Assembly (NCBI GenBank): GCA_016703895.1
Contig: JADJBE010000026.1
Coordinates: 310,001-374,000 of the forward strand
Reading direction: 5' to 3'
DNA: 64,000 nucleotides
Source: Pseudomonadota bacterium
GTDB taxonomy: Bacteria > Pseudomonadota > Gammaproteobacteria > Steroidobacterales > Steroidobacteraceae
Shown in pieces: positions 44,663-53,496 of this stretch (the stretch's first letter is position 1; each line of letters starts with the position of its first letter). The notes under the pieces are model-generated. The model was not told the origin of the DNA. It did no database searches and saw only the letters and a program-made list of their open reading frames with translations. The position numbers and the translations under genes were made by a program.

Positions 44663-46768
44663 TTGAATCTTGGTCCTACCAGCCCACTGCGCCTGCGCAC
44701 CAAATTATTGTTGCTAGCACTAACGACTCTGGCATTGCCGTGGGCGGGCTGCCAATACGCCAAGGAGATGGAGTCGGTACTGCGGCAAAGCGAACAGCAA
44801 TCGCTGCTCGCGGTCGCTGGCACGATCGCGGCATCACTGCAGGGTCGCCGCGAACTTCTCTATCGCAACGGTGCCGCGAGCGGCGCGGCGGCAGCGCCGG
44901 GGCCGCTCGATATCGAACCGATTGTCATCACAGCAACGCCAGTCCTTGACGGCATCGCTGACGAATGGCCGACGGACAGCCGCAACACCAAGGTGCTCGA
45001 ACGAGCCGATGGCGACGGCTTACGTCTGCTGACTGCCACGCGTGAACGTTGGTTGTATGTGCTGGCGATCGTCGCAGACAACGCCCTCGTGTTCGATCGC
45101 TCGGATGTCACGCCGCTGGATACGGCAACGCTGGGTGATCGATTGTGGGTTGCTTTTGACGAGCCACGAGGTGGGCAGCGCCGGGTATTTCTCGCAGCGT
45201 CCGGGCCGGGTGCGCTGCGCGGCCGGCGGATCGAAACACGCGAGTACGGTCGCGAGGACGTGGTGGATGAGCCGCGTATCGAGGGCGCCTGGCGCGCCAC
45301 ACGGTCTGGTTACGTGGTCGAGTTTCGCGTGCCCCTGTCGATGATCGGCCAGCACTTCGGCGTGCTGATCGACGATCGTGATCGACGCGGCGGCGTACGC
45401 AGCAGTATCGGCACGCTCGAGCCCGGTGAGTTGACGGCGATCGGCCGCTTGTTAGCCGCCTCGCCGGATCTGAGCGAACGACTGCAACAGTTCGCGCAGC
45501 CCGGCGTTGAACTGACCGTGGCGAGCCAGACGGGCACCACCTTGGCACGTCTCGACGCACCTGCGCTACCACAGGACTACACCGCGATGCGCGGGTTGTT
45601 ACCACGGCTGTATCGACGCTTTCTCGATGGCGACCGTGTGCCTCGCCAAACCTCGGACGGCGAGCGCGATCGATTGAGTCGGCAACAGATCGAGTCTGCG
45701 AGCAGCGGCAAGGCCACGACGGCCCTGACAGCAGGGCGCTATGAGAATCGCGTCATCGTGACAGCGGCTGTGCCGATCTTCGACACTAACAATAAACGCG
45801 TGATCGGCGTCCTGCAGCTCGCGCAGACCGCGGACCGCTGGCTGACGCTGCGCGACCGCGCGCTGACCCGACTACTTAATCTCACGCTGCTGGTCACCGG
45901 ACTCGCCGTACTGGCAACATTCTGGTTTGCCGGTCGGCTGGCACTTCGAATCGCGCGACTGCGAACCGCCAGCGAAAACGCCTTGACCCGCGAGGGGCGT
46001 TTGACGGTGGAACTACCGGAGACCGCAGCAGCCGATGAGCTGGGCGACCTGTCGCGCAGTTTCGAGGCGTTGTTGCGGCGGCTCAACGGCTACACCGGAT
46101 ACTTGCGCACTTTGGCAGGCAAACTGGCGCACGAAATTCGCACGCCACTCACAATCGTCCGCTCCTCGCTCGATAATCTGGAACACGAGCGGCTCACGGG
46201 CGACGCCGCGGCCTACGTGGCGCGTGCACGGCAAGGGGCGGAGCGACTCAATGGCATTCTGATCGCGATGGGTGCGGCAACGCGGGTCGAGGAAGCGATC
46301 GAGAACAGCGAGCGGGCACAGTTCGATCTGAACGCAGTGCTCCGATCTGCGGTTGATGCGTACACAACTGCGTTTTCTGCGCGCAAGTTCACACTGGCAC
46401 TGCCGGACAAGCCCACCCGAGTAGATGGCTCAGCGGATCTTATCGTGCAGATGCTGGACAAGTTAATCGACAATGCCATCGATTTCAGCGCAGAAGGCGA
46501 CACAATTACGATAAGTCTAGTGCATGACGAATTGCGCGCCAGGTTGGAGGTGAAGAACCCTGGACCGTTGCTACCCGCATCGCGCGCACCCTTGTTCGAA
46601 TCGCTGTGGCAATCGCGCAAGGACGATGACGGGCGGCCTCATTTTGGCCTGGGACTCTACATTGTCCGCCTGATCGCCGATTTTCACGGCGGTATCGCGC
46701 AAGCAAGCAACTTGCCGGATGGCACCGGTGTAGCTATCCGCGTCACACTGACGCGATCCAGCGACTGA
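44663..46768 (+). CDS. pdsS: Sensor histidine kinase, PdsS-like
   Basis: About 701 residues from a TTG at 44663. Membrane segment near 8-28 (LRTKLLLLALTTLALPWAGC), a large periplasmic region (about 40-395) that includes a CBM9-like stretch (ITATPVLDGIADEWPTD), second membrane segment near 402-425, HAMP, HisKA with KLAHEIRTPLTIVRSSL near 487 and HATPase with GLGLYIVRLIADFHGG near 665. Length and layout agree with the kinase of the proteobacterial dedicated sortase system. The carbohydrate-binding-like sensor suggests a glycan or envelope cue. Confidence 0.8.
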   Translation: MNLGPTSPLRLRTKLLLLALTTLALPWAGCQYAKEMESVLRQSEQQSLLAVAGTIAASLQGRRELLYRNGAASGAAAAPGPLDIEPIVITATPVLDGIADEWPTDSRNTKVLERADGDGLRLLTATRERWLYVLAIVADNALVFDRSDVTPLDTATLGDRLWVAFDEPRGGQRRVFLAASGPGALRGRRIETREYGREDVVDEPRIEGAWRATRSGYVVEFRVPLSMIGQHFGVLIDDRDRRGGVRSSIGTLEPGELTAIGRLLAASPDLSERLQQFAQPGVELTVASQTGTTLARLDAPALPQDYTAMRGLLPRLYRRFLDGDRVPRQTSDGERDRLSRQQIESASSGKATTALTAGRYENRVIVTAAVPIFDTNNKRVIGVLQLAQTADRWLTLRDRALTRLLNLTLLVTGLAVLATFWFAGRLALRIARLRTASENALTREGRLTVELPETAAADELGDLSRSFEALLRRLNGYTGYLRTLAGKLAHEIRTPLTIVRSSLDNLEHERLTGDAAAYVARARQGAERLNGILIAMGAATRVEEAIENSERAQFDLNAVLRSAVDAYTTAFSARKFTLALPDKPTRVDGSADLIVQMLDKLIDNAIDFSAEGDTITISLVHDELRARLEVKNPGPLLPASRAPLFESLWQSRKDDDGRPHFGLGLYIVRLIADFHGGIAQASNLPDGTGVAIRVTLTRSSD

Positions 46769-46787
46769 CTGTCGCGCTCTTACGACA

Positions 46788-46815
46788 TTGGTTTTTTGTC
46801 AGAACTCTTTACAAT
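46788..46815 (+). promoter_or_regulatory. Predicted sigma-70 promoter in the gene-free interval
   Basis: TTGGTT at 46788-46793 and TACAAT at 46810-46815, spacer 16 bases. It lies just after the pdsS stop and points into a 400-base interval that has no convincing gene but ends in a strong terminator. Confidence 0.4.
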
Positions 46816-46821
46816 GGTCCC

Positions 46822-47209
46822 AAGTAGTAGCTCGGTCGATGCGCCAACTCATTCATTTATATGATGTTTGTCGTAGCGGCACGAAAAATGCTGCTGCAGC
46901 TTAGGAAGATGGTTGATGTAATTGCGAGACAGTAATTGCATCAAGCTGATCGGATCAACTCAACGGATCAATTAGAAACCTCGGACTTGCTCGCGAGCAC
47001 GGTATAGGCGGTCGTCATTAGTCAGGCGGCTGTCTGGACAAGGTAAAGACGCGAATTGACGCGTAGGCCACATGTGTTGGCCGGTGGTATTGCCACCAGC
47101 CCTCCAGCCGAAATGGATAGCGCTCGTGCAGGCGATTTTTTGCTGACAAGCGATGGACCGGAGTCGACGATAGATAGTTACACGCCTCGCTATGCGAGGC
47201 GTTTTTTTT
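46822..47209 (+). ncRNA. Candidate non-coding RNA between a promoter and a terminator
   Basis: The interval from just after the predicted promoter to the terminator at 47183-47209 has no open frame with protein-like composition. It contains an 11-bp inverted repeat (46913-46923 with 46934-46944, one G-T pair) and two adjacent 5-bp hairpins (GGCCA/TGGCC at 47066-47082, GGTGG/CCACC at 47083-47097). It does not match tmRNA, RNase P RNA, 6S RNA or 4.5S RNA features that I know. It could instead be a long 3' UTR of pdsS. Confidence 0.3.
47183..47209 (+). terminator. Strong rho-independent terminator
   Basis: CGCCTCGC (47183-47190), loop TAT, GCGAGGCG (47194-47201), then eight T. The T run is on the plus strand, so it ends transcription coming from the pdsRS side, although no gene lies in the preceding 400 bases. 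Confidence 0.9.
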
Positions 47210-47221
47210 GGCTGCTGCTCG

Positions 47222-47998
47222 TCAGCCCAACGGGTCGCTGAGAAACCGCTCCCGCACCTGGCGCTCGAACGTCGCTGCATCCCGCGCGATCACATCGCGA
47301 AACTTCACACCCGCATCCCCTGGGAAGATCTCTTCCTGCCCGTCCGCGAGCGCCGCAAGCACCTCGCGTGCATGGTCGCGAGCCGTCAACTTGGGCCCCG
47401 GAGTGTTCTTCGACATGTCGCTCTCGACACCCGCCGGGTAGACGTTCGCTACCCACGTACCCTGCCCGTAGAGTTCGGCACGGACAGCAACTCCCATCGC
47501 GCGCGCCGCCCACTTCGATGCGGAATAACTACCGAACTCCGGTAGCACGAACAAGGCTCCGACCGAGAGAATGTTGACGATCGCGCCACCCCCGTTCTCG
47601 CCCAACTGAAACGCGAAGGCGCGACACATTTCCAGTTGGCCCCAGAAGTTGGTATCCATCACGAGTCGCGAGTCGTCGAGATTCGGCGAACCGATGAGTC
47701 GCCGCTGACCAGCGGCGCCGGAGATCCCCGCGTTGTTGATCAGCAGCGTTACATCGGTCGCGCGGCGTGCCGCCGCGAGTATCAGATCGATACGCGTTAC
47801 GTCGACCACCAACGGCGTGACGCGGTCTGGGTCGAGCGCCACCAGCGGTTCCAGACTCTCCGCACTACGGGCTGCCGCATAGACGCGCTTGGCACCACCG
47901 TCGAGCAGTTCTTCCACGAAGCCTTTGCCGATACCCCGATTTGCGCCGGTTACGAGCGCGACACAATCCGCGACACGCGGCGCGACTGGAACTGCCAT
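47222..47998 (-). CDS. Short-chain dehydrogenase/reductase
   Basis: 258 residues from the ATG at 47998. Rossmann motif VTGANRGIGKGF near 15, LLINNAGISGA near 84, catalytic Ser in NILSVGAL near 137 and YSASK near 151 (Tyr-x-x-x-Lys). NAD(P)-dependent oxidoreductase, substrate unknown. The coenzyme-binding GxxxGxG motif is intact. It ends 12 bases beyond the terminator hairpin and is on the same strand as hutH, 44 bases from its stop. Confidence 0.88.
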   Translation of the reverse strand: MAVPVAPRVADCVALVTGANRGIGKGFVEELLDGGAKRVYAAARSAESLEPLVALDPDRVTPLVVDVTRIDLILAAARRATDVTLLINNAGISGAAGQRRLIGSPNLDDSRLVMDTNFWGQLEMCRAFAFQLGENGGGAIVNILSVGALFVLPEFGSYSASKWAARAMGVAVRAELYGQGTWVANVYPAGVESDMSKNTPGPKLTARDHAREVLAALADGQEEIFPGDAGVKFRDVIARDAATFERQVRERFLSDPLG

Positions 47999-48042
47999 TG
48001 AATCTCCCCGGCTTGGCTTGCGATGCGGGACTAGTCTAGCGA

Positions 48043-49602
48043 CTATTGATGCGCTGCGCGTGCCGTATCGTGGCAAATCCACGGCAGCGCTGCTTCAGGA
48101 ACGGATTCGCCCAACACACCGCGCGCAACCAGGTCGGTCGCCGTCATGATGTCCGGATGCAAGTAGCGATCGTCCTCGAGGTGCGGCACATATGAGCGGA
48201 GCAGCCGCCGAACGCGTTCCAGCGACGCGCTCGAAAGCAATGGCGCATGAAAGTCGCAGCCCTGCGCAGCGGCTAACCACTCGATCGCAACGATGGCTGT
48301 GGCGTTCGCTACCATCGGCTGCAGACGGCGCGCGGCGTGCGCTGCCATCGACACGTGATCCTCCTGGTTCGCGGAGGTGGGAATGGAATCGACACTGGCA
48401 GGATAGGCGCGCTGCTTGTTCTCCGAGACGAGTGCGGCCGCGGTTACTTGCGGCATCATGAAGCCTGAGTTCAGTCCCGGCTTGGGCGTAAGGAAGGCTG
48501 GTAACCCCGAGAGCGCGGAATCCACCAGCATGGCAATGCGGCGCTCAGCGAGCGAACCAATCTCGCACACCGCAAGCGCGATCATGTCGGCTGCAAACGC
48601 AACCGGCTCGGCGTGAAAGTTGCCACCAGACAACGCCTCATCGCTCGCCGCGAAGATCAGCGGGTTGTCAGTGACGGCATTCGCTTCGTCACCCAGAGTC
48701 GCCGCCGCCTGACGCAGCACGTCGAGCGCCGCACCCATGACTTGCGGCTGGCAGCGCAAACAGTACGGGTCTTGCACGCGCTCGTCTCCCGCCCGATGCG
48801 ATTCACGGATCATGGAACCGGCCATCAACCGCTGAATCGCGGCGGCGCTGTCGATTTGACCGCGGTGCAAACGTAACTGGCTGATGCGCGGATCGAACGG
48901 TGCGTCGGAACCTTTTGCGGCCTCGGTCGACAATGCGCCGGTAATGAGTGCTGCGCGGAACAGGTTCTCCGCATCAAACAGACCCGCCAGCGCACAGGCG
49001 GTCGAAAACTGCGTGCCGTTCAACAGCGCCAAACCCTCCTTGGGGCCAAGCTGCAATGGCGCGAGACCTGCCTCGGCCAGTGCAATAGCCGCCGGTTGCC
49101 GGCCGGCAACCGTGTCGATCTCACCCTCCCCCAGCATCGTTGCTGCCATATGGGCCAACGGCGCCAAGTCACCAGAAGCGCCAACCGACCCCTGCGAGGG
49201 TATCACCGGAATAAGACCTCGCTGCAGCATTAGAATAAGTCGCTGCACAGTCGTTAGGCGAACGCCCGAATAGCCTTGTGCCAGACTCGCCACTTTCAAG
49301 GCCAGCATGAGCCGGACAACTGCCTGGGGTAGCGGCTCACCGACCCCGACGGAATGCGACAGTACGATGTTCCGCTGCAAGCGGCCGAGCTCGACAGCTT
49401 CGATCTTGACCGTAGCGAGCTTGCCAAAGCCGGTGTTGATTCCGTACACCGGCTCGCCACGCGCGACGATGCGCTCCACCGTGCTCGCCCCGCGCTCGAC
49501 AGGCGCTTGCCAGCCAGTCGCCAGTGTCACACTGGCGCCATGATAGATTGCGCGCCAATCGGTGAGCGATGTCGCGCCGGGTTGCAATTGGACGTCAGCC
49601 AT
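48043..49602 (-). CDS. hutH: Histidine ammonia-lyase
   Basis: 519 residues. MIO-forming Ala-Ser-Gly in GSVGASGDLAPLAHM near 148, YGINTGFGKLATVKI near 55 (catalytic Tyr) and the substrate-selecting Ser-His in LQRNIVLSHSVGVG near 85, which favours histidine over phenylalanine or tyrosine. Converts histidine to urocanate. No hutU, hutI or hutG is in the window, so the pathway is either elsewhere or the enzyme has another role. Confidence 0.9.
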   Translation of the reverse strand: MADVQLQPGATSLTDWRAIYHGASVTLATGWQAPVERGASTVERIVARGEPVYGINTGFGKLATVKIEAVELGRLQRNIVLSHSVGVGEPLPQAVVRLMLALKVASLAQGYSGVRLTTVQRLILMLQRGLIPVIPSQGSVGASGDLAPLAHMAATMLGEGEIDTVAGRQPAAIALAEAGLAPLQLGPKEGLALLNGTQFSTACALAGLFDAENLFRAALITGALSTEAAKGSDAPFDPRISQLRLHRGQIDSAAAIQRLMAGSMIRESHRAGDERVQDPYCLRCQPQVMGAALDVLRQAAATLGDEANAVTDNPLIFAASDEALSGGNFHAEPVAFAADMIALAVCEIGSLAERRIAMLVDSALSGLPAFLTPKPGLNSGFMMPQVTAAALVSENKQRAYPASVDSIPTSANQEDHVSMAAHAARRLQPMVANATAIVAIEWLAAAQGCDFHAPLLSSASLERVRRLLRSYVPHLEDDRYLHPDIMTATDLVARGVLGESVPEAALPWICHDTARAAHQ

Positions 49603-49742
49603 AGGCCATAGTAGATCAGTTGTGGTTACCGATCGACGCTACCGGTACATAAGCATATGAAGCTTACCGCTAAGGGATAGTCCGCATGGCACGAACAGTC
49701 CCGCGCCTGCATACTGATTACTACATGAGGAGGATATGAACT

Positions 49743-50028
49743 ATGACGACCAACGCATCGACCGACAAACTGCTGCAGGACCTGCGCGCTGCAGTAGCCG
49801 ACGTCGAGACACTGCTCAACGACTCGGTGGATATCGGCAGCGAGCGGCTGACGGAGATTCGTGACCGCGCGCAAAACCAGCCTGCATCGTGCGCAGGAGG
49901 AAATCACGCGTCGCGCCCGTGCGGCGGGCCAGACAACCGATCGATATGTCCACGAGCACCCGTGGACGACCATCGCGGCAGGCGCTAGCTTGGCATTTCT
50001 CGCTGGTCTGCTGCTGGCACGTCGCTAA
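49743..50028 (+). pseudogene. DUF883 (YqjD/ElaB family) inner-membrane ribosome-binding protein, frameshifted
   Basis: AGGAGG 9 bases before the ATG at 49743. Starts TTNASTDKLLQDLRAAVADV and continues to SERLTEIRDRA, then one extra base near 49870-49873 shifts the frame. In the other frame it continues KTSLHRAQEEITRRARAAGQ and ends with WTTIAAGASLAFLAGLLLAR (membrane anchor) at 50028. The joined product is 94 residues, matching the YqjD/ElaB family, stationary-phase proteins that tether ribosomes to the membrane. First gene of a YqjD-YqjE-YqjK-like set. Confidence 0.78.
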
Positions 50029-50048
50029 ATGCCGTCACGAGCGGCACG

Positions 50049-50468
50049 ATGGTAGCGACCACGCAACTGGACACCGACCGCCGCGGGCCCGGTTTGACCA
50101 ACGCGCTGTGGCGAGTCGGTGCTGCGGCGCTGCAGTTGGTCGGCAACCGGGTCGAGCTGGCTACCGTCGAGCTAGAAGAAGAGCTGCGGAATGTTGCCGC
50201 GAGCGTGTTGTGGGGCGTCGCGGTGGTCGCGCTGACCAGTCTGGCACTCGGGTTTGCCGGCCTCAGCATCGTGCTGATGTGGTGGGACTCGCATCCAGCA
50301 CTCGCGTCGTTACTCGTCGCGCTGTCTTTTGCGCTCACTGCTCTCGGCATTGGCTGGCATTTTCACGGCTTGGGACGCGCACGCGAATCAGTACTCGAAA
50401 CAACTCGCGCCGCGATACGCGAGGACTTGGAAGCATTGCGCCGCTCCCCGGGAAAGCGAGAGAACTGA
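50049..50468 (+). CDS. YqjE-like (phage holin superfamily III) membrane protein
   Basis: 139 residues with two membrane segments near 57-80 and 85-108 between charged ends, and the motif LVGNRVELATVELEEELRNV near 30, characteristic of YqjE/Actinobacterial-holin-like proteins. Sits between a DUF883 gene and a YqjK-like gene, the order of the E. coli yqjDEK locus. Function in stress or stationary phase is inferred. Confidence 0.8.
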   Translation: MVATTQLDTDRRGPGLTNALWRVGAAALQLVGNRVELATVELEEELRNVAASVLWGVAVVALTSLALGFAGLSIVLMWWDSHPALASLLVALSFALTALGIGWHFHGLGRARESVLETTRAAIREDLEALRRSPGKREN

Positions 50469-50469
50469 A

Positions 50470-50778
50470 TTGGTTGGCGGCTCGCAATCCAGACGATCGC
50501 AGCTTGCGGATCGACGACGTTCGCTAGTCACTGAAGGCGATCTATTGCGTCGTTCGTTGTCGCCTGCCCTGCAGGATCTGACTGCCGAGCTGACGTCGCG
50601 TCGCCGCATTGGCACAGTTGCGACGTTGTTTGCGAGGCACCCCGCCGGTGCCGGCTTGATGGGCTTGGTAGCACTGTCTGCGCTGCGCGGCCGACGCTAC
50701 CCGTGGCAGCAAGTCGTGCGCTGGTTTGTCACGGGGGCGCAGCTCTGGCGAATGATTCGGGGCCGACGGCAGCTCTAG
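50470..50778 (+). CDS. YqjK-like protein
   Basis: About 102 residues from a TTG at 50470, one base after the YqjE stop. Features: an Arg-rich N-terminus (SRRSQLADRRRSLVTE), a central LQDLTAELTSRRRIGTVATL and a C-terminal hydrophobic stretch (AGAGLMGLVALSALRG). The position in the yqjD-E-K-like set suggests YqjK, although similarity is weak. Its stop overlaps that of the DUF302 gene in a CTAG. Confidence 0.55.
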   Translation: MVGGSQSRRSQLADRRRSLVTEGDLLRRSLSPALQDLTAELTSRRRIGTVATLFARHPAGAGLMGLVALSALRGRRYPWQQVVRWFVTGAQLWRMIRGRRQL

Positions 50779-51161
50779 AGTCCGGCGACACACGCCTTCA
50801 AAGCGTCGCGTACCTGCAGCGCAATCGGCTCCAGGGCAGGGTTGCTCACTGCCTGCATCGACGCGACAGGGTCGACGGCCGACACTTCCACGCGACCGTC
50901 ATCGAGCTGCTGAACAATGACGTTGCAAGGCAACATCGTACCGATCTTATCTTCCGCCGACAGCGCCTGATACGCGAACTGCGGATTGCACGCTCCCAAT
51001 ATTCGATATGGTCGAAACTCGACGTCGAGTTTCTTCTTGAGTGTTGCCGTCACGTCGATCTCCGTGAGTACACCGAAGCCTCTCTTGCCGAGCTCAGTCG
51101 TTACGTGTGCAATGGCGTCCGCGAATGGCATGTTGATCGTGCGGCTGAAATGATAGCTCAC
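50775..51161 (-). CDS. DUF302 family protein
   Basis: 128 residues from the GTG at 51161, which has AGGAG 7 bases upstream. An ATG at 51182 is the alternative. DUF302 pattern: YHFSRTINMPFADAIAHVTT, GFGVLTEIDVTATLKKKL, ILGACNPQFAYQALSAEDKI (the conserved Cys-Asn-Pro), LLPCNVIV-like MLPCNVIVQQ. Function is unknown, often linked to metal or redox genes. Confidence 0.88.
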   Translation of the reverse strand: MSYHFSRTINMPFADAIAHVTTELGKRGFGVLTEIDVTATLKKKLDVEFRPYRILGACNPQFAYQALSAEDKIGTMLPCNVIVQQLDDGRVEVSAVDPVASMQAVSNPALEPIALQVRDALKACVAGL

Positions 51162-51290
51162 GGCATCTCTCCTAAAGTTCACTCCCTAACAAGGTAGCTC
51201 GCGCGCGCCGTGCGATGAATACGCAGATTCACGCATAGCTATTCCAGCAAGTTCCCCGCAGACTTTTTTCCTTTGCGAGGCGTTAGTCTC

Positions 51291-51809
51291 ATGAACGCAA
51301 GTCCATTGCAGCTCAACCCCACGCCTCGCACACTGCGGCACTCCATGTTCACAGTCGCTCTATTCATTTGCACTGCGGCGGCGCTTGTATTGAGCGGCTG
51401 CGGACAATTCAATCCGAGATCCGCGACTGGCTTTCGACTGCCCGATGGCGACGCAGCGGCTGGCAAACAAGCCTTCGTCGATCTTCGGTGTTACACCTGT
51501 CACAAGATAGACGGAGTCACTGAAAAGTTCGAAGGCACCGGTGCCGCCAACATACTCCTCGGCGGCGAAACCACGCGAGTGCGAAACTACGGCGAGCTGG
51601 TAACTTCCATCATCAATCCATCCCATCGAATCGCGCCGCGGTATCCGCGCGACCCGACCGCACTCGGCGGCGAGTCGCTCATGGAAATAGCTGCTCTGAA
51701 TAACGTAATGACTGTTCAGCAGCTTGTCGACTTGGTCGCGTTCCTGCAGGCCAGTTACAGGGTCGTACCGCCCGATGTCACGCCATACTCTTATCGCTAT
51801 CCGTATTAA
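51291..51809 (+). CDS. Cytochrome c, class I lipoprotein
   Basis: 172 residues. Lipobox ALVLSGC (Cys near 36) after a hydrophobic TVALFICTAAA segment, so the protein should be membrane-anchored in the periplasm. Mature domain with heme motif CYTCH near 70 and the likely distal Met in ESLMEIAALNNVMTVQQL. A single-heme c-type cytochrome carrying electrons to an oxidase or reductase not present here. Start at 51291 chosen; ATG at 51345 would give a shorter signal peptide. Confidence 0.85.
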   Translation: MNASPLQLNPTPRTLRHSMFTVALFICTAAALVLSGCGQFNPRSATGFRLPDGDAAAGKQAFVDLRCYTCHKIDGVTEKFEGTGAANILLGGETTRVRNYGELVTSIINPSHRIAPRYPRDPTALGGESLMEIAALNNVMTVQQLVDLVAFLQASYRVVPPDVTPYSYRYPY

Positions 51810-51913
51810 CTATCCGTCTTGGCGGGAGGGACGGAAGCACGACTCTAGCGAAAGCGTCGGCAAGGATGTAGGCTTTAGGGTTCGCCTTATGCCTTATCGG
51901 AGCAGATTGAGTC

Positions 51914-53494
51914 GTGATCGATCCGCAGGATCTCAGCGTCGAATCGCGGGCTGCGGTCAGCCACCTGCGCGCGATCCTCGACCATGCGTTCGAGTTCATC
52001 GGCATACTCGATGTGACGGGCAAGCTGCTTGAGATCAATGTCTCCGCCTTGACCTTCGCGGGCATATCGCGTGAGCAAGTCATCGGGCAGTCCTTCGTTG
52101 ATACACCGTGGTGGCGCTGGTCGCCGGAGCAACAGGCCAAGCTGACTGCCGGCATTGAACGAGCCGCTCGCAACGAGTTCGTGCGCTACGAGGCGTGCCA
52201 TCGCGGCGCGGATGGCCATCTCGAACCGATCGACTTCTCCCTCAGCCCGGTTGCTGATCGATCCGGCACCGTCACGCACCTGGTCGCAGAAGGTCGGCGC
52301 GATGGGGATCGCCAACAACTGGAGCGCGAACTGCGCGCACGCGCCGTGGACCTCGAAGCCGCCAGGTTAACGGCCGACACAGCAAACCAGTCGAAGTCGG
52401 AGTTTCTGGCCGCGGCCAGCCATGATCTGCGCCAGCCGCTGCAGACCATCGCGCTGGTCCACGCGATCCTGGTGCGGATCGTCAAAGACCAGACGGCCGC
52501 CTCCCAGCTGCACTCGCTCGCCGAAGCGGTCCGCAGCATGGAGAACCTGCTCTCTGCATTGCTCGACGTGAACCGGCTAGAGTCCGGTGCGATCGAACCG
52601 CGCGTACAAGTGTTTGCGCTGGAGCAGATTCTGGCACCGATCCGTTCCGACCTGTCGATCGCGGCCGCCGACAAGCAGTTGCGACTCGACATCCCCGTGT
52701 GTCGAGAATCGGCGCGCACCGATCCGCGTTTGCTCGAAGTCATCCTGCGTAATCTGGTCTCCAACGCCATCAAGTACACACGCCAGGGCACGGTGACGGT
52801 ACTGACCGAGACCAGCGACGAGGGACTGCGCATCCAAGTCATCGATACCGGCATCGGCATTGCGGCCGAGCATCGTGAACGACTCTTCGACGACTTCTAC
52901 CAGATCGACAATCCATCGCGCGACAAGCGGCGCGGCGTCGGCCTGGGACTCGGCATCGTGCGGCGCATCAGTGCGTTGCTCTCGTTGCCAGTGCAAGTGC
53001 AATCCGAGCTAGGCCGTGGCAGCACGTTCTCCGTGAGCGTGCCACGCGCCATGCCGGTGATCGCAGCCGCCGCGGCACCGGCCATCAGTGACACCGGCCG
53101 TCAGCGCGCGCTGCAGGCGCGGCGCGATCTCACCATCCTGCATATCGAGGACGATCCATCCGTGGCCGCCTCGCTCAAGATTTTGCTCGATCTGGAGGGC
53201 TACACCGTCCGGCAAGCCGACTCGGCCGAGCAAGCGCTGCAGCGCGTGCGCGATGAGCGTCTGTGCCCGGACTTGATCATCACCGACTACCAACTCCCCC
53301 ATGGGGTGACGGGCGACGAAATCGTTGCCAAGATCACCGCGCAACTCGGTCACCGACCACCCACCATCCTGTTGACCGGTGACATCAGCAAGCAACACCT
53401 GCAGGCCATCGGCCAGTCGGTCGACCGCATCCTCGAGAAACCCGCCGATATCGAAGCACTGCTCGAGGCTATTGAAACCCTGACTCACATTTGA
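51914..53494 (+). CDS. PAS domain hybrid sensor histidine kinase
   Basis: 526 residues from a GTG. PAS domain (about 20-130, FEFIGILDVTGKLLEINVSA), HisKA with ASHDLRQPLQTIAL near 169, HATPase (IQVIDTGIGIAAEHRERLF near 317, GLGLGIVRRISALL), and a C-terminal receiver with phospho-acceptor Asp in LIITDYQLPHG near 456 and Lys in ILEKPADI. Cytoplasmic, no membrane segment. The ASHDLRQPLQ H-box marks the hybrid kinase group with a C-terminal receiver and no DNA-binding output. Confidence 0.9.
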   Translation: MIDPQDLSVESRAAVSHLRAILDHAFEFIGILDVTGKLLEINVSALTFAGISREQVIGQSFVDTPWWRWSPEQQAKLTAGIERAARNEFVRYEACHRGADGHLEPIDFSLSPVADRSGTVTHLVAEGRRDGDRQQLERELRARAVDLEAARLTADTANQSKSEFLAAASHDLRQPLQTIALVHAILVRIVKDQTAASQLHSLAEAVRSMENLLSALLDVNRLESGAIEPRVQVFALEQILAPIRSDLSIAAADKQLRLDIPVCRESARTDPRLLEVILRNLVSNAIKYTRQGTVTVLTETSDEGLRIQVIDTGIGIAAEHRERLFDDFYQIDNPSRDKRRGVGLGLGIVRRISALLSLPVQVQSELGRGSTFSVSVPRAMPVIAAAAAPAISDTGRQRALQARRDLTILHIEDDPSVAASLKILLDLEGYTVRQADSAEQALQRVRDERLCPDLIITDYQLPHGVTGDEIVAKITAQLGHRPPTILLTGDISKQHLQAIGQSVDRILEKPADIEALLEAIETLTHI

Positions 53495-53496
53495 GA

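Noticed and set aside
47056..47241. Small 61-codon frame in the interval after pdsS
   Set aside because: It has no ribosome site, runs through the terminator hairpin and has no protein-like pattern.
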